Source: Anaerolineae bacterium
GTDB lineage: Bacteria > Chloroflexota > Anaerolineae > JAFGEY01
DNA length: 64,000 bases
Assembly: GCA_016783145.1 (NCBI GenBank)
Contig: JADHXD010000001.1
Coordinates: 1-64,000, forward strand
Direction of reading: 5' to 3'
Below are positions 1 through 9,235 of the stretch, piece after piece. The first letter of the stretch is position 1; each line of letters opens with the position of its first letter. The notes under the pieces were generated by a model. The model did no database searches and was not told the origin of the DNA. It worked only from the letters and a program-made list of their open reading frames with translations. A program made the position numbers and the translations under genes.

Positions 1-627
1 GGGGCCCGCTTTACAGTAGAGGTCGCAGAGGATGGGACCACGCAGATCGATCTGCAGGAGGGGACAGCCGAGGTGCACATCGAGGGGCAGCAGGCCCTCA
101 CCCTCGACATGGGCAAGCGCATCACCCTGGAGCCCGATGGCGAGTACAAGACCGAGCAGCTCTTTGAGCCTGATACCGCCCCTGCAGTCGCAAAGGTGAC
201 CACCTCCTGGAACACACCTGACGATGTCTTGCGCTTTGAGCTGACCGAGGCTGAGGTCAACCAGTTCCTGGCGGCGATGAGCGATCAACCCGACTTTTTC
301 CTGCGCGACGCCCAGGTCTGGTTCCTCCCGGACGAAGCCCGCATCGCAGCGACCTTGGTCCAGCCCACCCGGCTCGACCTCAGCGCGTCCCTTGGCGTCC
401 AGGTCGTGCGCGGCAGGATCGAACCACAGGTCAAGTCGATCGCGGCTGGCGTGGCTCTGCCGGTTCCCCGTCCGGTGCTCGATCTGGCGATTGAGGCCCT
501 GCTCGGCCGGATGGAAAACTATCTGGACCAGGCCTATGACTTTGTGGAGTTTGACCAAGTCCGCATCGAGGACGGATCCGTCCTCGTCACAGGCCGCAAG
601 AGACCGGATGCGCCACTCGCCCAGTGA
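1..627 (+). CDS. FecR-like domain protein, C-terminal part (5' end outside window)
   Basis: The reading frame is open from the first base, so the gene starts upstream of the window. The first 45 visible residues (GARFTVEVAEDG, then QEGTAEVHIEGQ and MGKRITLEPDGEY) resemble the end of a FecR-type beta domain, which in this phylum is usually extracytoplasmic. The remaining ~150 residues contain FELTEAEVNQFLAAM and alternating hydrophobic strands, which recall the small lipid-binding DUF2993/DUF2140-type folds; that is a weak impression only. No membrane segment is visible in the present part. The GTG at 73 is internal to the domain and is not a convincing start. Function unknown. It ends just before the SOS-type promoter of the next gene. 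Confidence 0.6.
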   Translation, partial: GARFTVEVAEDGTTQIDLQEGTAEVHIEGQQALTLDMGKRITLEPDGEYKTEQLFEPDTAPAVAKVTTSWNTPDDVLRFELTEAEVNQFLAAMSDQPDFFLRDAQVWFLPDEARIAATLVQPTRLDLSASLGVQVVRGRIEPQVKSIAAGVALPVPRPVLDLAIEALLGRMENYLDQAYDFVEFDQVRIEDGSVLVTGRKRPDAPLAQ

Positions 628-636
628 AACTCGTCC

Positions 637-665
637 TTGACAAACAGAACATTTGTTCATATAAT
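637..665 (+). promoter_or_regulatory. Consensus sigma-70 promoter for the radical SAM repair gene
   Basis: TTGACA at 637-642 and TATAAT at 660-665 are separated by exactly 17 bp. Both hexamers are perfect consensus. Transcription should begin near 672, about 28 bases before the ATG at 700. Confidence 0.85.
647..658 (+). promoter_or_regulatory. LexA (SOS) box, Gram-positive type
   Basis: The sequence GAAC-ATTT-GTTC matches the GAAC-N4-GTTC core of the Bacillus-type LexA operator, which is also the type described in the Chloroflexi member Dehalococcoides. It lies wholly inside the promoter spacer, so a bound repressor would block RNA polymerase. This predicts DNA-damage induction of the downstream gene. 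Confidence 0.75.
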
Positions 666-699
666 AGAGTCAGGCACAAGAACGAGCTGAGGAGAGCAG

Positions 700-1854
700 A
701 TGAGCATCGCCATCCGGGTTCAACCTGACGTCGAGCAAAAGGTCAAGGCCTTGGGGCAAGCCGCACAGTATGATGTCTGCGGCGAGGCTTGCGGCACAGA
801 CGCAGCCCGCAAGCGTAACAGCCTTGGGCACTGGATCTACCCTGCCGTCATGCCAGATGGGAAGAGAGTAAAGCTCCTCAAAGTCTTGCTGACCAACTTT
901 TGCGAGAAGAACTGCGCGTACTGTGCCAACGGCATCGATCGCGATGTCAGGCGCACCAGCTTTGTGCCTGATGAGCTGGCTCGCCTCTTTGACCAAATGG
1001 TCCAGCGCAAACTGGTCGAGGGCTTGTTTCTCAGTTCGGGAATCTCCGGCAGTGCCCAGCGAACGATGGACCGCATGCTCGCAACCGTCGAGTTGGTCCG
1101 CAAACGGTACCAGTTCAATGGCTACGTGCACCTCAAGCTCTTGCCAGGTGCGACGCGCGCTCAGGTCGAGCGCGCCGGACAGATCGCCCAGCGAGTGTCC
1201 GTTAACCTGGAGGCTCCCAACAGCCAACGCCTGGGCCAGATCGCACCACTCAAGGATCGCGATGAGGTGCTGAACCCGATGCGTTGGGCCAGTGAGTTCA
1301 TCAAGCGCGGCGAGGGCCGGTGGGCCCCATCGGGGCAAACCACTCAGTTCGTGGTGGGAGCGGCTGACGAATCAGACCGCGAAATCCTGACCACAGCTTC
1401 CTACCTCTATCAGAAGCTGGATCTACATCGCGCCTACTTTAGTGCGTTCCAGCCAGTGCCCGGCACTCCACTGGAAAGCAAGCCCCATACACCTGCCTGG
1501 CGAGAACACCGTCTCTACCAGACTGACTTTTTGTTGCGACTCTATGACTTTCGGCTGGACGAACTTGTCTTCGACGATCAGGGCCGTCTCCCGCAGGAGG
1601 CTGACCCGAAGACGCTGTGGGCGCGCGCCCATCCCGAGTTCTACCCTGTCGAGATCAATCACGCCCCCCGAGATGCCTTGCTTCGTGTGCCGGGCATCGG
1701 TCCTCGTTCAGCGAGCCGCATCCTCCATGGCCGGCGACAGACCCGGTTGAGGTCGCTCGCCGATCTCAGAGGAGCGGGCGCCGTCGCCTCGCGGGCGGCT
1801 CCGTTCATCCTGATCGGGGGCAAACGACCGCCCCATCAGCTTCCCCTGTGGTAG
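700..1854 (+). CDS. Radical SAM protein, putative DNA modification/repair (TIGR03916-like)
   Basis: A 384-residue radical SAM enzyme. The cluster motif CxxxCxxC is C68-EKN-C72-AY-C75, followed by the characteristic ANGIDRDVRRTSF. Residues ~330-370 form a helix-hairpin-helix (VPGIGPRSASRIL), a non-specific DNA-binding unit. This combination is typical of the family annotated as putative DNA modification/repair radical SAM protein, often found next to a uracil-DNA-glycosylase-like partner; that partner is not adjacent here. An additional pair C27/C31 lies near the N-terminus. The ATG at 700 has a GAGGAG site just upstream. The promoter carries a LexA box, which supports a repair role. The 3' end overlaps mutM by 147 bp on the opposite strand. 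Confidence 0.88.
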   Translation: MSIAIRVQPDVEQKVKALGQAAQYDVCGEACGTDAARKRNSLGHWIYPAVMPDGKRVKLLKVLLTNFCEKNCAYCANGIDRDVRRTSFVPDELARLFDQMVQRKLVEGLFLSSGISGSAQRTMDRMLATVELVRKRYQFNGYVHLKLLPGATRAQVERAGQIAQRVSVNLEAPNSQRLGQIAPLKDRDEVLNPMRWASEFIKRGEGRWAPSGQTTQFVVGAADESDREILTTASYLYQKLDLHRAYFSAFQPVPGTPLESKPHTPAWREHRLYQTDFLLRLYDFRLDELVFDDQGRLPQEADPKTLWARAHPEFYPVEINHAPRDALLRVPGIGPRSASRILHGRRQTRLRSLADLRGAGAVASRAAPFILIGGKRPPHQLPLW

Positions 1855-2670
1855 CATAACTTGGCACTGAGGACAGTAATGTGTCCCGCGCCCGCCGACG
1901 ATGCTGCGCTCCACAGTCGTTCCGCAGCGAGGGCATGGAGAGCCTGCCTGTCCATAGACGCTCAACCCTTCTTGCTGCCGCCCCGCCTCTCCCTGCGGTC
2001 GGACGAACATCCCGTCGAATGTCGTGCCGTGATGGTCGATGGCCTGCCGCAGCACGGACTGGATCGCGTCGTGCAGCCGGACGATCTCTTCAGCGGTCAA
2101 CGTGTTGGCAGCGCGCCGCGGGTGCAATCCAGCTCGGAAGAGAGACTCGTCCACGTAGATATTCCCCAGCCCGGCAACAAAGCGCTGGTTAAGCAGGAGC
2201 GGCTTGAGCATGGCCCGCCGGTCTCGCAGGAGAACACGCAGCGCATCCGAGGTAAAAGCCGCCGAAAGCGGTTCTGGGCCAAGATCACCCAGTACGACAT
2301 CGGGGTCGTCCACCAGCCAAACCCGTCCGAACTTGCGCTGGCAGTAAAAGAACAACCGGCCTCCGTCAGAGAGATCAAAGACAGTGCGCAGGTGTTGCGG
2401 CTGCCCCAGGGCAGAGAGCAAGAGACGCCCGCTCATTCGGAGGTGGAAGAGAACATAGCGCGCATCGTGGAGGCCCAAGATGACGTACTTTCCCCGGCGT
2501 GTCAGGCCGACGATCGTGTGGGCTGACACGCCAGCGCGGAATCGGGGAATGTCCTCAGCGGGTTGAGCAATGATCCGTGCCCAGTCCACGTGTGCATCCA
2601 AAATGACGCGCCCCACCAGGTGCGGCCGCAGCTCGCGCACGACGGTTTCGACTTCGGGGAGCTCAGGCAT
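1708..2670 (-). CDS. mutM: Formamidopyrimidine-DNA glycosylase (Fpg/MutM)
   Basis: Base-excision glycosylase/AP lyase for oxidised purines. The start is the ATG at 2670 because it yields the obligatory MPELPEVE terminus, in which Pro2 is the Schiff-base nucleophile and Glu3 catalytic; a GTG two codons upstream would bury it. The beta-hairpin lysine (TRRGKY) is present, as are the H2TH segment (NQRFVAGLGNIYVDESLF) and the C-terminal zinc finger CPRC...CPQC. The family normally ends soon after this finger, near residue 275. Here about 45 more residues, rich in Arg/Asp/Ser, run antisense through the end of the radical SAM gene. It is the last gene of the nitrilase-ltaE-CPBP-smc-mutM operon, 33 bp after smc. 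Confidence 0.95.
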   Translation of the reverse strand: MPELPEVETVVRELRPHLVGRVILDAHVDWARIIAQPAEDIPRFRAGVSAHTIVGLTRRGKYVILGLHDARYVLFHLRMSGRLLLSALGQPQHLRTVFDLSDGGRLFFYCQRKFGRVWLVDDPDVVLGDLGPEPLSAAFTSDALRVLLRDRRAMLKPLLLNQRFVAGLGNIYVDESLFRAGLHPRRAANTLTAEEIVRLHDAIQSVLRQAIDHHGTTFDGMFVRPQGEAGRQQEGLSVYGQAGSPCPRCGTTVERSIVGGRGTHYCPQCQVMLPQGKLMGRSFAPDQDERSRPRGDGARSSEIGERPQPGLSPAMEDAAR

Positions 2671-2703
2671 ACTCACTCCGGATCAGGCAGCCACCCGCAT
2701 TCT

Positions 2704-5700
2704 CTAGCCTTCCCGCTGTCCCATTCGGTGAGAGATCACGCAGGATGTACCATCCACTCCCATCGAGATCCCATACACAATGTCCGCAGCCTCGATGGTA
2801 TACCGGTTGTGGGTGATGACCACGAACTGTGTGCGCTCCGAGAGTGCTTTGAGCACAAGACGGAACCGTCCGGCGTTCGCCTCATCCAGAGCAGCATCTA
2901 CTTCATCCAGTATGCAGAAAGGCGTCGGACTGACCTTGAGGATCGCAAAGATCAACGCCGTCGCCGACAGGGCCCGCTCGCCGCCAGAGAGGACGGCCAG
3001 GCTTTGCTGTCGCTTGCCAGGCGGGCGGACGATCACATCGATCCCTGTGTCCATCAGATCATCCGGTTGAGTCAACTGCAAGCGGGCCGACCCGCCATCA
3101 AACAGCTCGGCAAAGTAAGCCCTGAACTCGCGCGCCACGGCGTTGAACGTGCGCCTGAACTCGCGCTGCATCACCGCGTCCAGCTCAGCGATCACTTCCC
3201 TCAGATGCGCCGCCGCACGCTCGAGATCGTGTGCCTGTGTGGAGAGAAACTCGTGCCGCTCCCTGGCTTCCCTGTACTCGTCTGGTGCGTTCAGGTTCAC
3301 CGGCTCAAGGCGACGAAGCCGGCGCTTCAGGGCACGGATCTGCTCCCCCATCCCCTCAGGGAGCGCTTCGACCTCTGGCAGAGATTCGACCAGGGCGCCC
3401 ATAGGCAAGAGCGCTTGACCAGACACGTCCTCTCCCATCTCCAGATCCACCAGGCCCAGATCGTCCTCGATCTGCCGCCTCAAGCTGTTCATGTGATCTT
3501 GCTGGCGTGAGACTTGGAGCTCAGCGTGGCTGTGGCGCGTCTCCGAAGCTTGGAGCCGACTGCGCTCCTGAGACTCTTGCTGCTCGAGCTGATCCTGCTT
3601 TTCCTCCAGCTCGACCAGCTCGCGTTCTGCGGGCTCGATACGATCTGTGTAGGCCTGAATCTCGGCACCCAGGGCGCTTTGCTGGCTCCCAAGCGCTTCG
3701 ATCTGGTCCTCGGTTTGCGCTAGGTCTCCCTTCACACCTTCAAGCCTTCGATCCTGGGTCTCGATCTGCTCATCCACCTGGCGGATGCTTTCCCTGTGGG
3801 CGCGCAGTTCGGCCTCAATACGTGCCTGGCGCTGCATTGTGAACGTCAGGTCGGCGCGCCGTTCAGCCAACCGAGCATTCAGGTCTTGATCGTCCATCTG
3901 CTCGAGTTGGGCTGCCAAGCGCGCCAGTTCAGACTCCCTATCGCCAACTCGGGCCAGCAGGTCGTCCAGGCGCTGCTGCAGATCATTCGTGCGCTGGCCC
4001 AGTTCGTCCAGATCGCGCTCCGAATCTGATGTCAACGAGCGATACCAAAGCTGCTCCCGCTCAATCTGCTCCACCTGCTGTTGAACCTGGAGGTGCTCGC
4101 GCTCGCGCTCGCGCCGCCCCTCATCCAGCTTTGCTCCCTGTGCTGCCAGGACTTGGATCTCGGCACGGACGGCTCTGACATCCACAGCCACGCCATCGAT
4201 CGAACGCTCAAGCTCGTGGCGCCGAACCTCGAGAGCCGCTATCTGATCGGGCAGTTCGCGCCACTCACGCTCGCGGGCCAGGATCCCCCCTCCTCGCTGC
4301 CGATTGCTCGTTCCCCCAGTCACCGCGCCACTCGAGCGCACCAACTCGCCTTCCAGGGTGACGATCTGGTAGCCGCCCTTCACCTCGCCAAGCACCCGGC
4401 GGGCGTGGGTGAGATCCTGGCAGACAATCGTCCGCCCCAGCAGGTACTGAACCACCCGATGCATGCCGGGCTTGCACTCGATCAGCTCACTTGCCACACC
4501 GACCACGCCAGCCCCGCGTGTCACGCGAAGGGGCTGCCCGGCGCGCAGCGTGTCGATGGGTAGAAAAGTGGCCCGTCCTCCCCGCGTACGCTTCAAGTAG
4601 GCGATCGCCGACTGTGCCGCCGACCACGATTCGACGACAACGTCCTGGAGTTGACTGCCCAATGCAACCTCGATCGCCGTTTCCAGGTCTTGGGGCACGT
4701 CGACCAGCTCGGCAACCGTGCCCAGGATTCCCGTCAACCCGTTGCCAGAACCCGGCGCCCTGGCCTGCAGCACATTGCGCACGCCCTCAAAGAGGCCGGC
4801 ACCCTCGTCGCGCATGCGGGTCAGCAAGTCATGGCGTTCTCGCAGCCGGCCCAGACGCTGGTCAAGTTCATTTCGACGCTCAGCCAGGTCCTGTTGGCGC
4901 GTCTGCAGGGTGACAACGCGCTGTTCGCGCTGTTCGCGCTGATCCTCCACCTTGCGTGCGGCAGCCTGCACCGTCTCCATCTCGGTATCCAGGTGAAGCG
5001 CGCGGTCCTGGAGCTTCTGCTGGCGCTTTGAGAGCAGCTCGAGCGATCCCCGGTAGGCCTGCAGCCCATCACGCAACTCCTGGCGCCGTTCAGCAAGCTG
5101 CTGCAGCCGGTTCTCGTGGTCCGCAATCTGCCCGTGCAAGGTCACCAGGCTCGCCTGCATCTGCGCACGGCTCTCCTGCAGTTCGGCCACCTCTACCTGT
5201 CTTCGTTCCAGGTCAGACTGCACGCCTTCGACGAGCGATTGCTGATGAGCTCGCATCTCCAGCAGGTCGGCCAGGTCCGACTCGGTCTCTGTGGATTGAT
5301 CTGCCTGGTCCGCACGGCGGACCTGCAGTCGCGCGATCTCGGAGACCGTCTGATCTCTGAGCTGGACCAGCAGCCGACGCCGTTCCTCTGCCACGGCTAG
5401 CTCTCGCTGTCGCGTTTCGGATCGAGTGTGCAGGGCACTGCTTTCTCGGTGCCACTCGCCGAGCCGGTGGCGCAGCTCGGCCTGGCGAGACCTGGTTTCC
5501 GCGATCTGATCGCTCAACTCCTGAACGAGAGCGCGATGCGCATCCAATCTCTCGCATTGATGCTCCAGGATGGCGCGCACGCGTCGCAACTCTTCTCGCC
5601 CATACTTCCATTGGTAGCTGTACCAGACCCGCAGTGCCTGATCCAGTTCTCCACGGACGCGCTCATAGTCGTGGGCCCGCTCTGCCTGGTGCTGCAAGCG

Positions 5701-6309
5701 CGGCAGGCGCGGCGAGATTTCGGCAATGAGGTCGTGAACGCGCAGCACATTGCGCTTGGTTTCCTCTAGCTTGGCGAGCGTATCCGTGCGGCGCGATTGA
5801 TAGAGGGTAAGCCCCGCTGCTTCCTCGATCAGGCCCCGGCGCTCCTGTGGGCGTAGAGACAGGGCAGCATCGATCAAGCCCTGTCCAATGACAGTGTACG
5901 TTCGGCGCGACAGGCCACTCTTGCCCAACAGGTCGCTGATGTCGCGCAAACGCACCCGGCTGCCATTCAGCAGATATTGATTCTCGCCCGAGCGGTAGGA
6001 GCGCCTCGTGAGCGTCACCTCGCCAAACTCCACTGGAAGCCACTGTTCACTGTTGTCCAGCGTCATCGTGACCTCGGCCATACCCATCCGGCCCCGGCGC
6101 TCGCTACCGGAAAAGATCATGTCTTCGCTTCTGCGGGCACGCAAAAGGGAGAAGGATTGCTCGCCCAATACCCAGCGCACAGCGTCGGCGATGTTTGACT
6201 TGCCGCTTCCGTTCGGGCCGACGATCGCCGTGATGCCCTTGTCAAAGACAAAGTCGGCGCGCTCGGCGAAAGTCTTGTATCCCTGGAGCTGAAGGCGTTT
6301 CAGAAACAT
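2704..6309 (-). CDS. smc: Chromosome segregation protein SMC
   Basis: Condensin ATPase that organises and segregates the chromosome. The start is the ATG at 6309 ([15 protein letters not shown]), the canonical SMC N-terminus, two bases after the stop of the preceding gene; a longer frame upstream only reads into that gene. The 1201-residue product has Walker [10 protein letters not shown] near residue 34, a long first coiled coil, a hinge at roughly 505-680 ([16 protein letters not shown] onward), a second coiled coil, the ABC signature LSGGERAL near 1108 and Walker [16 protein letters not shown]. Length and layout are standard for bacterial SMC. No scpA or scpB is present nearby. Tight spacing to the membrane-protein gene suggests translational coupling. 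Confidence 0.97.
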   Translation of the reverse strand: MFLKRLQLQGYKTFAERADFVFDKGITAIVGPNGSGKSNIADAVRWVLGEQSFSLLRARRSEDMIFSGSERRGRMGMAEVTMTLDNSEQWLPVEFGEVTLTRRSYRSGENQYLLNGSRVRLRDISDLLGKSGLSRRTYTVIGQGLIDAALSLRPQERRGLIEEAAGLTLYQSRRTDTLAKLEETKRNVLRVHDLIAEISPRLPRLQHQAERAHDYERVRGELDQALRVWYSYQWKYGREELRRVRAILEHQCERLDAHRALVQELSDQIAETRSRQAELRHRLGEWHRESSALHTRSETRQRELAVAEERRRLLVQLRDQTVSEIARLQVRRADQADQSTETESDLADLLEMRAHQQSLVEGVQSDLERRQVEVAELQESRAQMQASLVTLHGQIADHENRLQQLAERRQELRDGLQAYRGSLELLSKRQQKLQDRALHLDTEMETVQAAARKVEDQREQREQRVVTLQTRQQDLAERRNELDQRLGRLRERHDLLTRMRDEGAGLFEGVRNVLQARAPGSGNGLTGILGTVAELVDVPQDLETAIEVALGSQLQDVVVESWSAAQSAIAYLKRTRGGRATFLPIDTLRAGQPLRVTRGAGVVGVASELIECKPGMHRVVQYLLGRTIVCQDLTHARRVLGEVKGGYQIVTLEGELVRSSGAVTGGTSNRQRGGGILAREREWRELPDQIAALEVRRHELERSIDGVAVDVRAVRAEIQVLAAQGAKLDEGRREREREHLQVQQQVEQIEREQLWYRSLTSDSERDLDELGQRTNDLQQRLDDLLARVGDRESELARLAAQLEQMDDQDLNARLAERRADLTFTMQRQARIEAELRAHRESIRQVDEQIETQDRRLEGVKGDLAQTEDQIEALGSQQSALGAEIQAYTDRIEPAERELVELEEKQDQLEQQESQERSRLQASETRHSHAELQVSRQQDHMNSLRRQIEDDLGLVDLEMGEDVSGQALLPMGALVESLPEVEALPEGMGEQIRALKRRLRRLEPVNLNAPDEYREARERHEFLSTQAHDLERAAAHLREVIAELDAVMQREFRRTFNAVAREFRAYFAELFDGGSARLQLTQPDDLMDTGIDVIVRPPGKRQQSLAVLSGGERALSATALIFAILKVSPTPFCILDEVDAALDEANAGRFRLVLKALSERTQFVVITHNRYTIEAADIVYGISMGVDGTSCVISHRMGQREG

Positions 6310-6311
6310 CG

Positions 6312-6995
6312 TTAGCGGGTGAACAGATCGAGGTGACTCAACAAGGCGGGCACAAAGAGCAGGAGCAGGTTGACCGTGCTGTGACAAGCCAGAGAGGTCG
6401 TCATGTCAAAGCGGTCATACAAGAGGCCGTACACACCGCCCAGGATCGCCGAGACCCCGCTAACCGCAGCCAGCACAACGGGGTAACGCCCAGCGGTAGG
6501 CAGAAAGAGGATCACGCACGCCACAGCATAGAGCACGGCAGCGATCCAGAACCCACGTTCCTTCTGCACGATGTCGTGAAAGAACAGCGATTCGGCCAAC
6601 GGGGCGAGCAGAACCAAAGAGACAAAGATGGTCGTTCCCCCGACCCCCGAGATCGATGGATCATCCACGCTCACGTACAGGATCGGTATCGCTGTGGTCA
6701 GCACACGGAAGGCCAAAAGCAGCAAGGGAAGGCCGAGGATCAACCCAATCCCGATTCCGCGGCCAACATCTACGAACTGGTAGTGCACCTTGATCGACTG
6801 CCCCTCGCGATAGGCCAGCCACAAACCCAACAGCGTCGACCAGAGAATGACCAGGCGAGGGCTAGCGCCCAAGCTCAACGTGCCCAGTCCCATACCGGCA
6901 AAGACCAGGCCGGCAAAGTAGGGATCTAGGGCGAACCGGCCGCCCTTCCGGCTCTTCGACCTGGTCCGAGTTGCGCTTCCCGACTGCTTACTCAC
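6312..6995 (-). CDS. CPBP-family-like membrane protein with degenerate protease motifs
   Basis: A 227-residue protein with a basic N-terminal tail (residues 1-20) and about seven predicted membrane segments. It resembles the CPBP/Abi (type II CAAX prenyl endopeptidase) family in the segment LAPLAESLFFHDIVQ and the later HSTVNLLLLF. The family's first motif is EExxxR; here the second Glu is Ser and the Arg is His, whereas the HxxxN motif near the C-terminus is kept. It may therefore be a non-proteolytic relative. It starts with a GTG at 6995 inside a GTGA overlap with the threonine aldolase gene and ends two bases before smc, so the three are probably co-translated. Confidence 0.6.
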   Translation of the reverse strand: MSKQSGSATRTRSKSRKGGRFALDPYFAGLVFAGMGLGTLSLGASPRLVILWSTLLGLWLAYREGQSIKVHYQFVDVGRGIGIGLILGLPLLLLAFRVLTTAIPILYVSVDDPSISGVGGTTIFVSLVLLAPLAESLFFHDIVQKERGFWIAAVLYAVACVILFLPTAGRYPVVLAAVSGVSAILGGVYGLLYDRFDMTTSLACHSTVNLLLLFVPALLSHLDLFTR

Positions 6996-8029
6996 CCCAT
7001 GCCCCCCATTACCTCGCGGATCGCGCCGACGGTCGTTTGGATGTCGACCTCGGTGATGCCATAGTGTGTCACCGCCCGGATCTGTGTCGGTCCAAAGGCG
7101 GTCATCTGAATGCCTCGCTCCAGCAGGGCAGCGACCAACTGCGCAGCGGAGACACGCTCCGACGTGACCTCAAGGATGACAATGTCGGTGCGAACCTTGC
7201 TCGGGTCAATGGCGATCCCCCGGGCATCGGCAATGCCCTCAGCCAAGAGACGGGCGTTCTCGTGGTCCTCTGCCAGACGATCGACCATCTCTTCCAGGGC
7301 CACGATTCCCGCCGCAGCCAGGACACCGCACTGGCGCATGCCGCCGCCCACGGCCTTGCGCCAGCGGCGCGTCTCGGCGATAAAACCCGCACTACCACAC
7401 AGCACCGATCCCACCGGCGCGGACAGTCCCTTGGACAGGCAAAAGCCCACTGCATCCACGCTTCGCGTCAGCTCGGAGACTTCCACCCCCAAGGCCACGG
7501 CGGCATTAAAGATGCGCGCCCCGTCCAGGTGCACGCTCAAGCCGTGACCGTGGGCCAGATGGCACACGGCGTCGGTGTACTCGGGGGACAACACGGCGCC
7601 TCCGCACCGGTTCTGAGTGTTTTCCAGGCACACCAGGCGCGAGCGCGCGAAATGGACATTGTCTGGACGGATCGCCGCCTCAATGTCCTCCAATCGCAGC
7701 GTGCCATCTGGCTGGTTTGGGATGGCATAGTGATGAATGCCACCCAGTGAAGCCGAGCCACCCGCTTCATAGAGAAAGGTGTGCGACTGGTGGCCGATGA
7801 TGATCTCATCTCCCCGGCCACAGTGGGTCAGGATCGACACCAGGTTCGCCATCGTTCCACTGACCACGAACAAACCGGCCTCTTTCCCCAGCCGCTCAGC
7901 AGCCATTGCCTCCAGGCGGTTTACGGTCGGATCTTCCCCATATACATCGTCGCCAACCTCAGCCTCGGCCATCGCCCGGCGCATAGCCGGGGTGGGTAGG
8001 GTAACGGTATCACTGCGCAAGTCTATCAT
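6992..8029 (-). CDS. ltaE: Low-specificity L-threonine aldolase
   Basis: PLP-dependent enzyme cleaving L-threonine/allo-threonine to glycine and acetaldehyde. The start is the ATG at 8029, giving the family's MIDLRSDTVT terminus, with GGAGC upstream; a longer frame upstream has no family similarity. Of 345 residues, GDDVYGEDPTVNRLE (about 26-40), the H-S-H of IGHQSHTFLYEAGG, HLDGARIFNAAVA (Asp169, Arg172 binding PLP and substrate) and the Schiff-base lysine Lys200 in CLSKGLSAPVGS are all present. It follows the nitrilase-fold gene by 78 bp and overlaps the CPBP-like gene by four bases. An active enzyme is expected. Confidence 0.92.
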   Translation of the reverse strand: MIDLRSDTVTLPTPAMRRAMAEAEVGDDVYGEDPTVNRLEAMAAERLGKEAGLFVVSGTMANLVSILTHCGRGDEIIIGHQSHTFLYEAGGSASLGGIHHYAIPNQPDGTLRLEDIEAAIRPDNVHFARSRLVCLENTQNRCGGAVLSPEYTDAVCHLAHGHGLSVHLDGARIFNAAVALGVEVSELTRSVDAVGFCLSKGLSAPVGSVLCGSAGFIAETRRWRKAVGGGMRQCGVLAAAGIVALEEMVDRLAEDHENARLLAEGIADARGIAIDPSKVRTDIVILEVTSERVSAAQLVAALLERGIQMTAFGPTQIRAVTHYGITEVDIQTTVGAIREVMGGMG

Positions 8030-8107
8030 GGGTGCTCCTATGCTGCCAGTGAGTAAGTCACATAGAGCCAGCATCCTCTGGCCGAAGCCAGTCTCCTCGT
8101 TGCCGAT

Positions 8108-8920
8108 CTAGTACTTTTTCACCACTGAGCGGTAGGTCTGCGGCTGCCGGCACTGGAAGAACTGGAACTCTTCTCGGTACTGCCTGACTTGGTCGAGATC
8201 GATCCGAGCCACGACATATCCCTCTTCACCGCCATCGACGGTGCCGTACACCTGTCCCCGCGGCCCGACGACCATGCTATCACCAAAAAAGTGGTAGGTG
8301 TATTCCTCGCCAACACGGTTCGCCCCGACCACGTACACTGCGTTCTCGTAGGCACGAGAAAGGAGGTACGCACGCCACTCGTCGGCATTTGGGTTTTCCC
8401 AGTTCGCGCAGGCGCAGACCAGTTCAGCGCCCTCCAGGGCTAGGCTCCGCGCTACCTCTGGAAAAGCCAGATCCCAACCGAGCATGACGCCGATGGCGCC
8501 AAACTCAGTCTCCCAAACGTTGTACCGGAAGCCCGGGCGAAAGGCGAGGCGCTCCTCACCACGCAGATGGACCTTGTTGTACCTGCCCACGACTTCACCG
8601 TCGGGTCCGATGAGCACAGCCGCATTGTAGAGAATGCTCTCCACCTTTTCCTTGGCTACCATGCCAAAGAGAACGTGCGTCCCATAGTCGCTGGCTCGCT
8701 GGGCGATCAGGTTGGCCGTGGGTCCAGGAACGCGCTCGGCCAACTCGGTGAATTGGACACCGCACTCATATCCCGTGGTGATCAGCTCAGGGAACACGAC
8801 AAGGTCAACCCGCTGTTCCGTGCAGACTTTGTCGAGCCACTCCCCTACCCGAATCAAATTGTCTTGCTGCTCGCCCAGTTTGGGGTGCATCTGGACCGCT
8901 GCTACGGTGACTTCGCGCAT
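8108..8920 (-). CDS. Nitrilase/carbon-nitrogen hydrolase family protein lacking the catalytic cysteine
   Basis: A 270-residue CN-hydrolase fold. The ATG at 8920 is preceded by AAAGGAG and gives MREVTVAAVQMHP, the typical first strand. Catalytic Glu45 (FPELITTGYE) and Lys116 (YNKVHLRGEE) are conserved. The nucleophile position, normally Cys in a motif like GVMICYDxxFPE, reads GVMLGWDLAFPE here, so Gly148 replaces Cys. The codon is ggt, one base from tgt. All flanking residues are conserved, so the fold is intact, and the protein is either a non-catalytic binding protein, an inactivated enzyme, or carries a sequence error. It is the first gene of the smc-mutM operon, behind its own promoter. 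Confidence 0.85.
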   Translation of the reverse strand: MREVTVAAVQMHPKLGEQQDNLIRVGEWLDKVCTEQRVDLVVFPELITTGYECGVQFTELAERVPGPTANLIAQRASDYGTHVLFGMVAKEKVESILYNAAVLIGPDGEVVGRYNKVHLRGEERLAFRPGFRYNVWETEFGAIGVMLGWDLAFPEVARSLALEGAELVCACANWENPNADEWRAYLLSRAYENAVYVVGANRVGEEYTYHFFGDSMVVGPRGQVYGTVDGGEEGYVVARIDLDQVRQYREEFQFFQCRQPQTYRSVVKKY

Positions 8921-8961
8921 CGCGAACTCCTTTCTGGACACAGGTCGTCATAACGCAGGCA

Positions 8962-8990
8962 AGTATACAACCAATCCCTTGCCAGGTCAA
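8962..8990 (-). promoter_or_regulatory. Sigma-70 promoter of the nitrilase-ltaE-CPBP-smc-mutM operon
   Basis: Read on the minus strand, TTGACC (8990-8985) and TATACT (8967-8962) are separated by 17 bp. The start would be near 8955, giving a leader of about 35 bases before the ATG at 8920. Confidence 0.75.
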
Positions 8991-9144
8991 AACCATGCTT
9001 CCCCCCCGCTACGCAGCGCAAGCGGCTCGTCAAAGATTCCCACAGGGGACTTGCGGCTTCAGCAGCGCCCGCGGCTTGCCACAGACCTTCGCGGGTGCTT
9101 GCACCCCCGACAAAGGGATTTCATGAATGTCTGCCCCAACAGGT
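8991..9144. other. Intergenic stretch between divergent promoters
   Basis: The gap between the divergent genes at 8920 (minus) and 9236 (plus) is 315 bp. It holds the two outward promoters listed separately. The middle part has only a small GC hairpin near 9092-9105 (GGGTGC/GCACCC). I see no gene or operator in it. Confidence 0.5.
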
Positions 9145-9173
9145 TTGCGCCTGACGCAGGTTTCGAGTACAAT
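9145..9173 (+). promoter_or_regulatory. Probable sigma-70 promoter for the coiled-coil membrane protein / GH13 operon
   Basis: TTGCGC (9145-9150) and TACAAT (9168-9173) have a 17-bp spacer, 63 bases upstream of the ATG at 9236. Confidence 0.6.
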
Positions 9174-9235
9174 TAGCGTCACCCCGGCGGCCGCGGGACG
9201 GGGCAGCGGGCAAACACACAGGCAGAGGACACACT

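Noticed and set aside
1861..2526. Long open frame on the plus strand opposite mutM
   Set aside because: It is antisense to a fully conserved mutM, has no family features and no ribosome site.
2563..3510. Open frame of over 300 codons on the plus strand opposite smc
   Set aside because: Antisense shadow of the SMC C-terminal ATPase and coiled coil; high GC produces such frames.
9092..9105. GGGTGC/GCACCC hairpin as a terminator
   Set aside because: It stands between divergent promoters, with no transcript to end and no T run.
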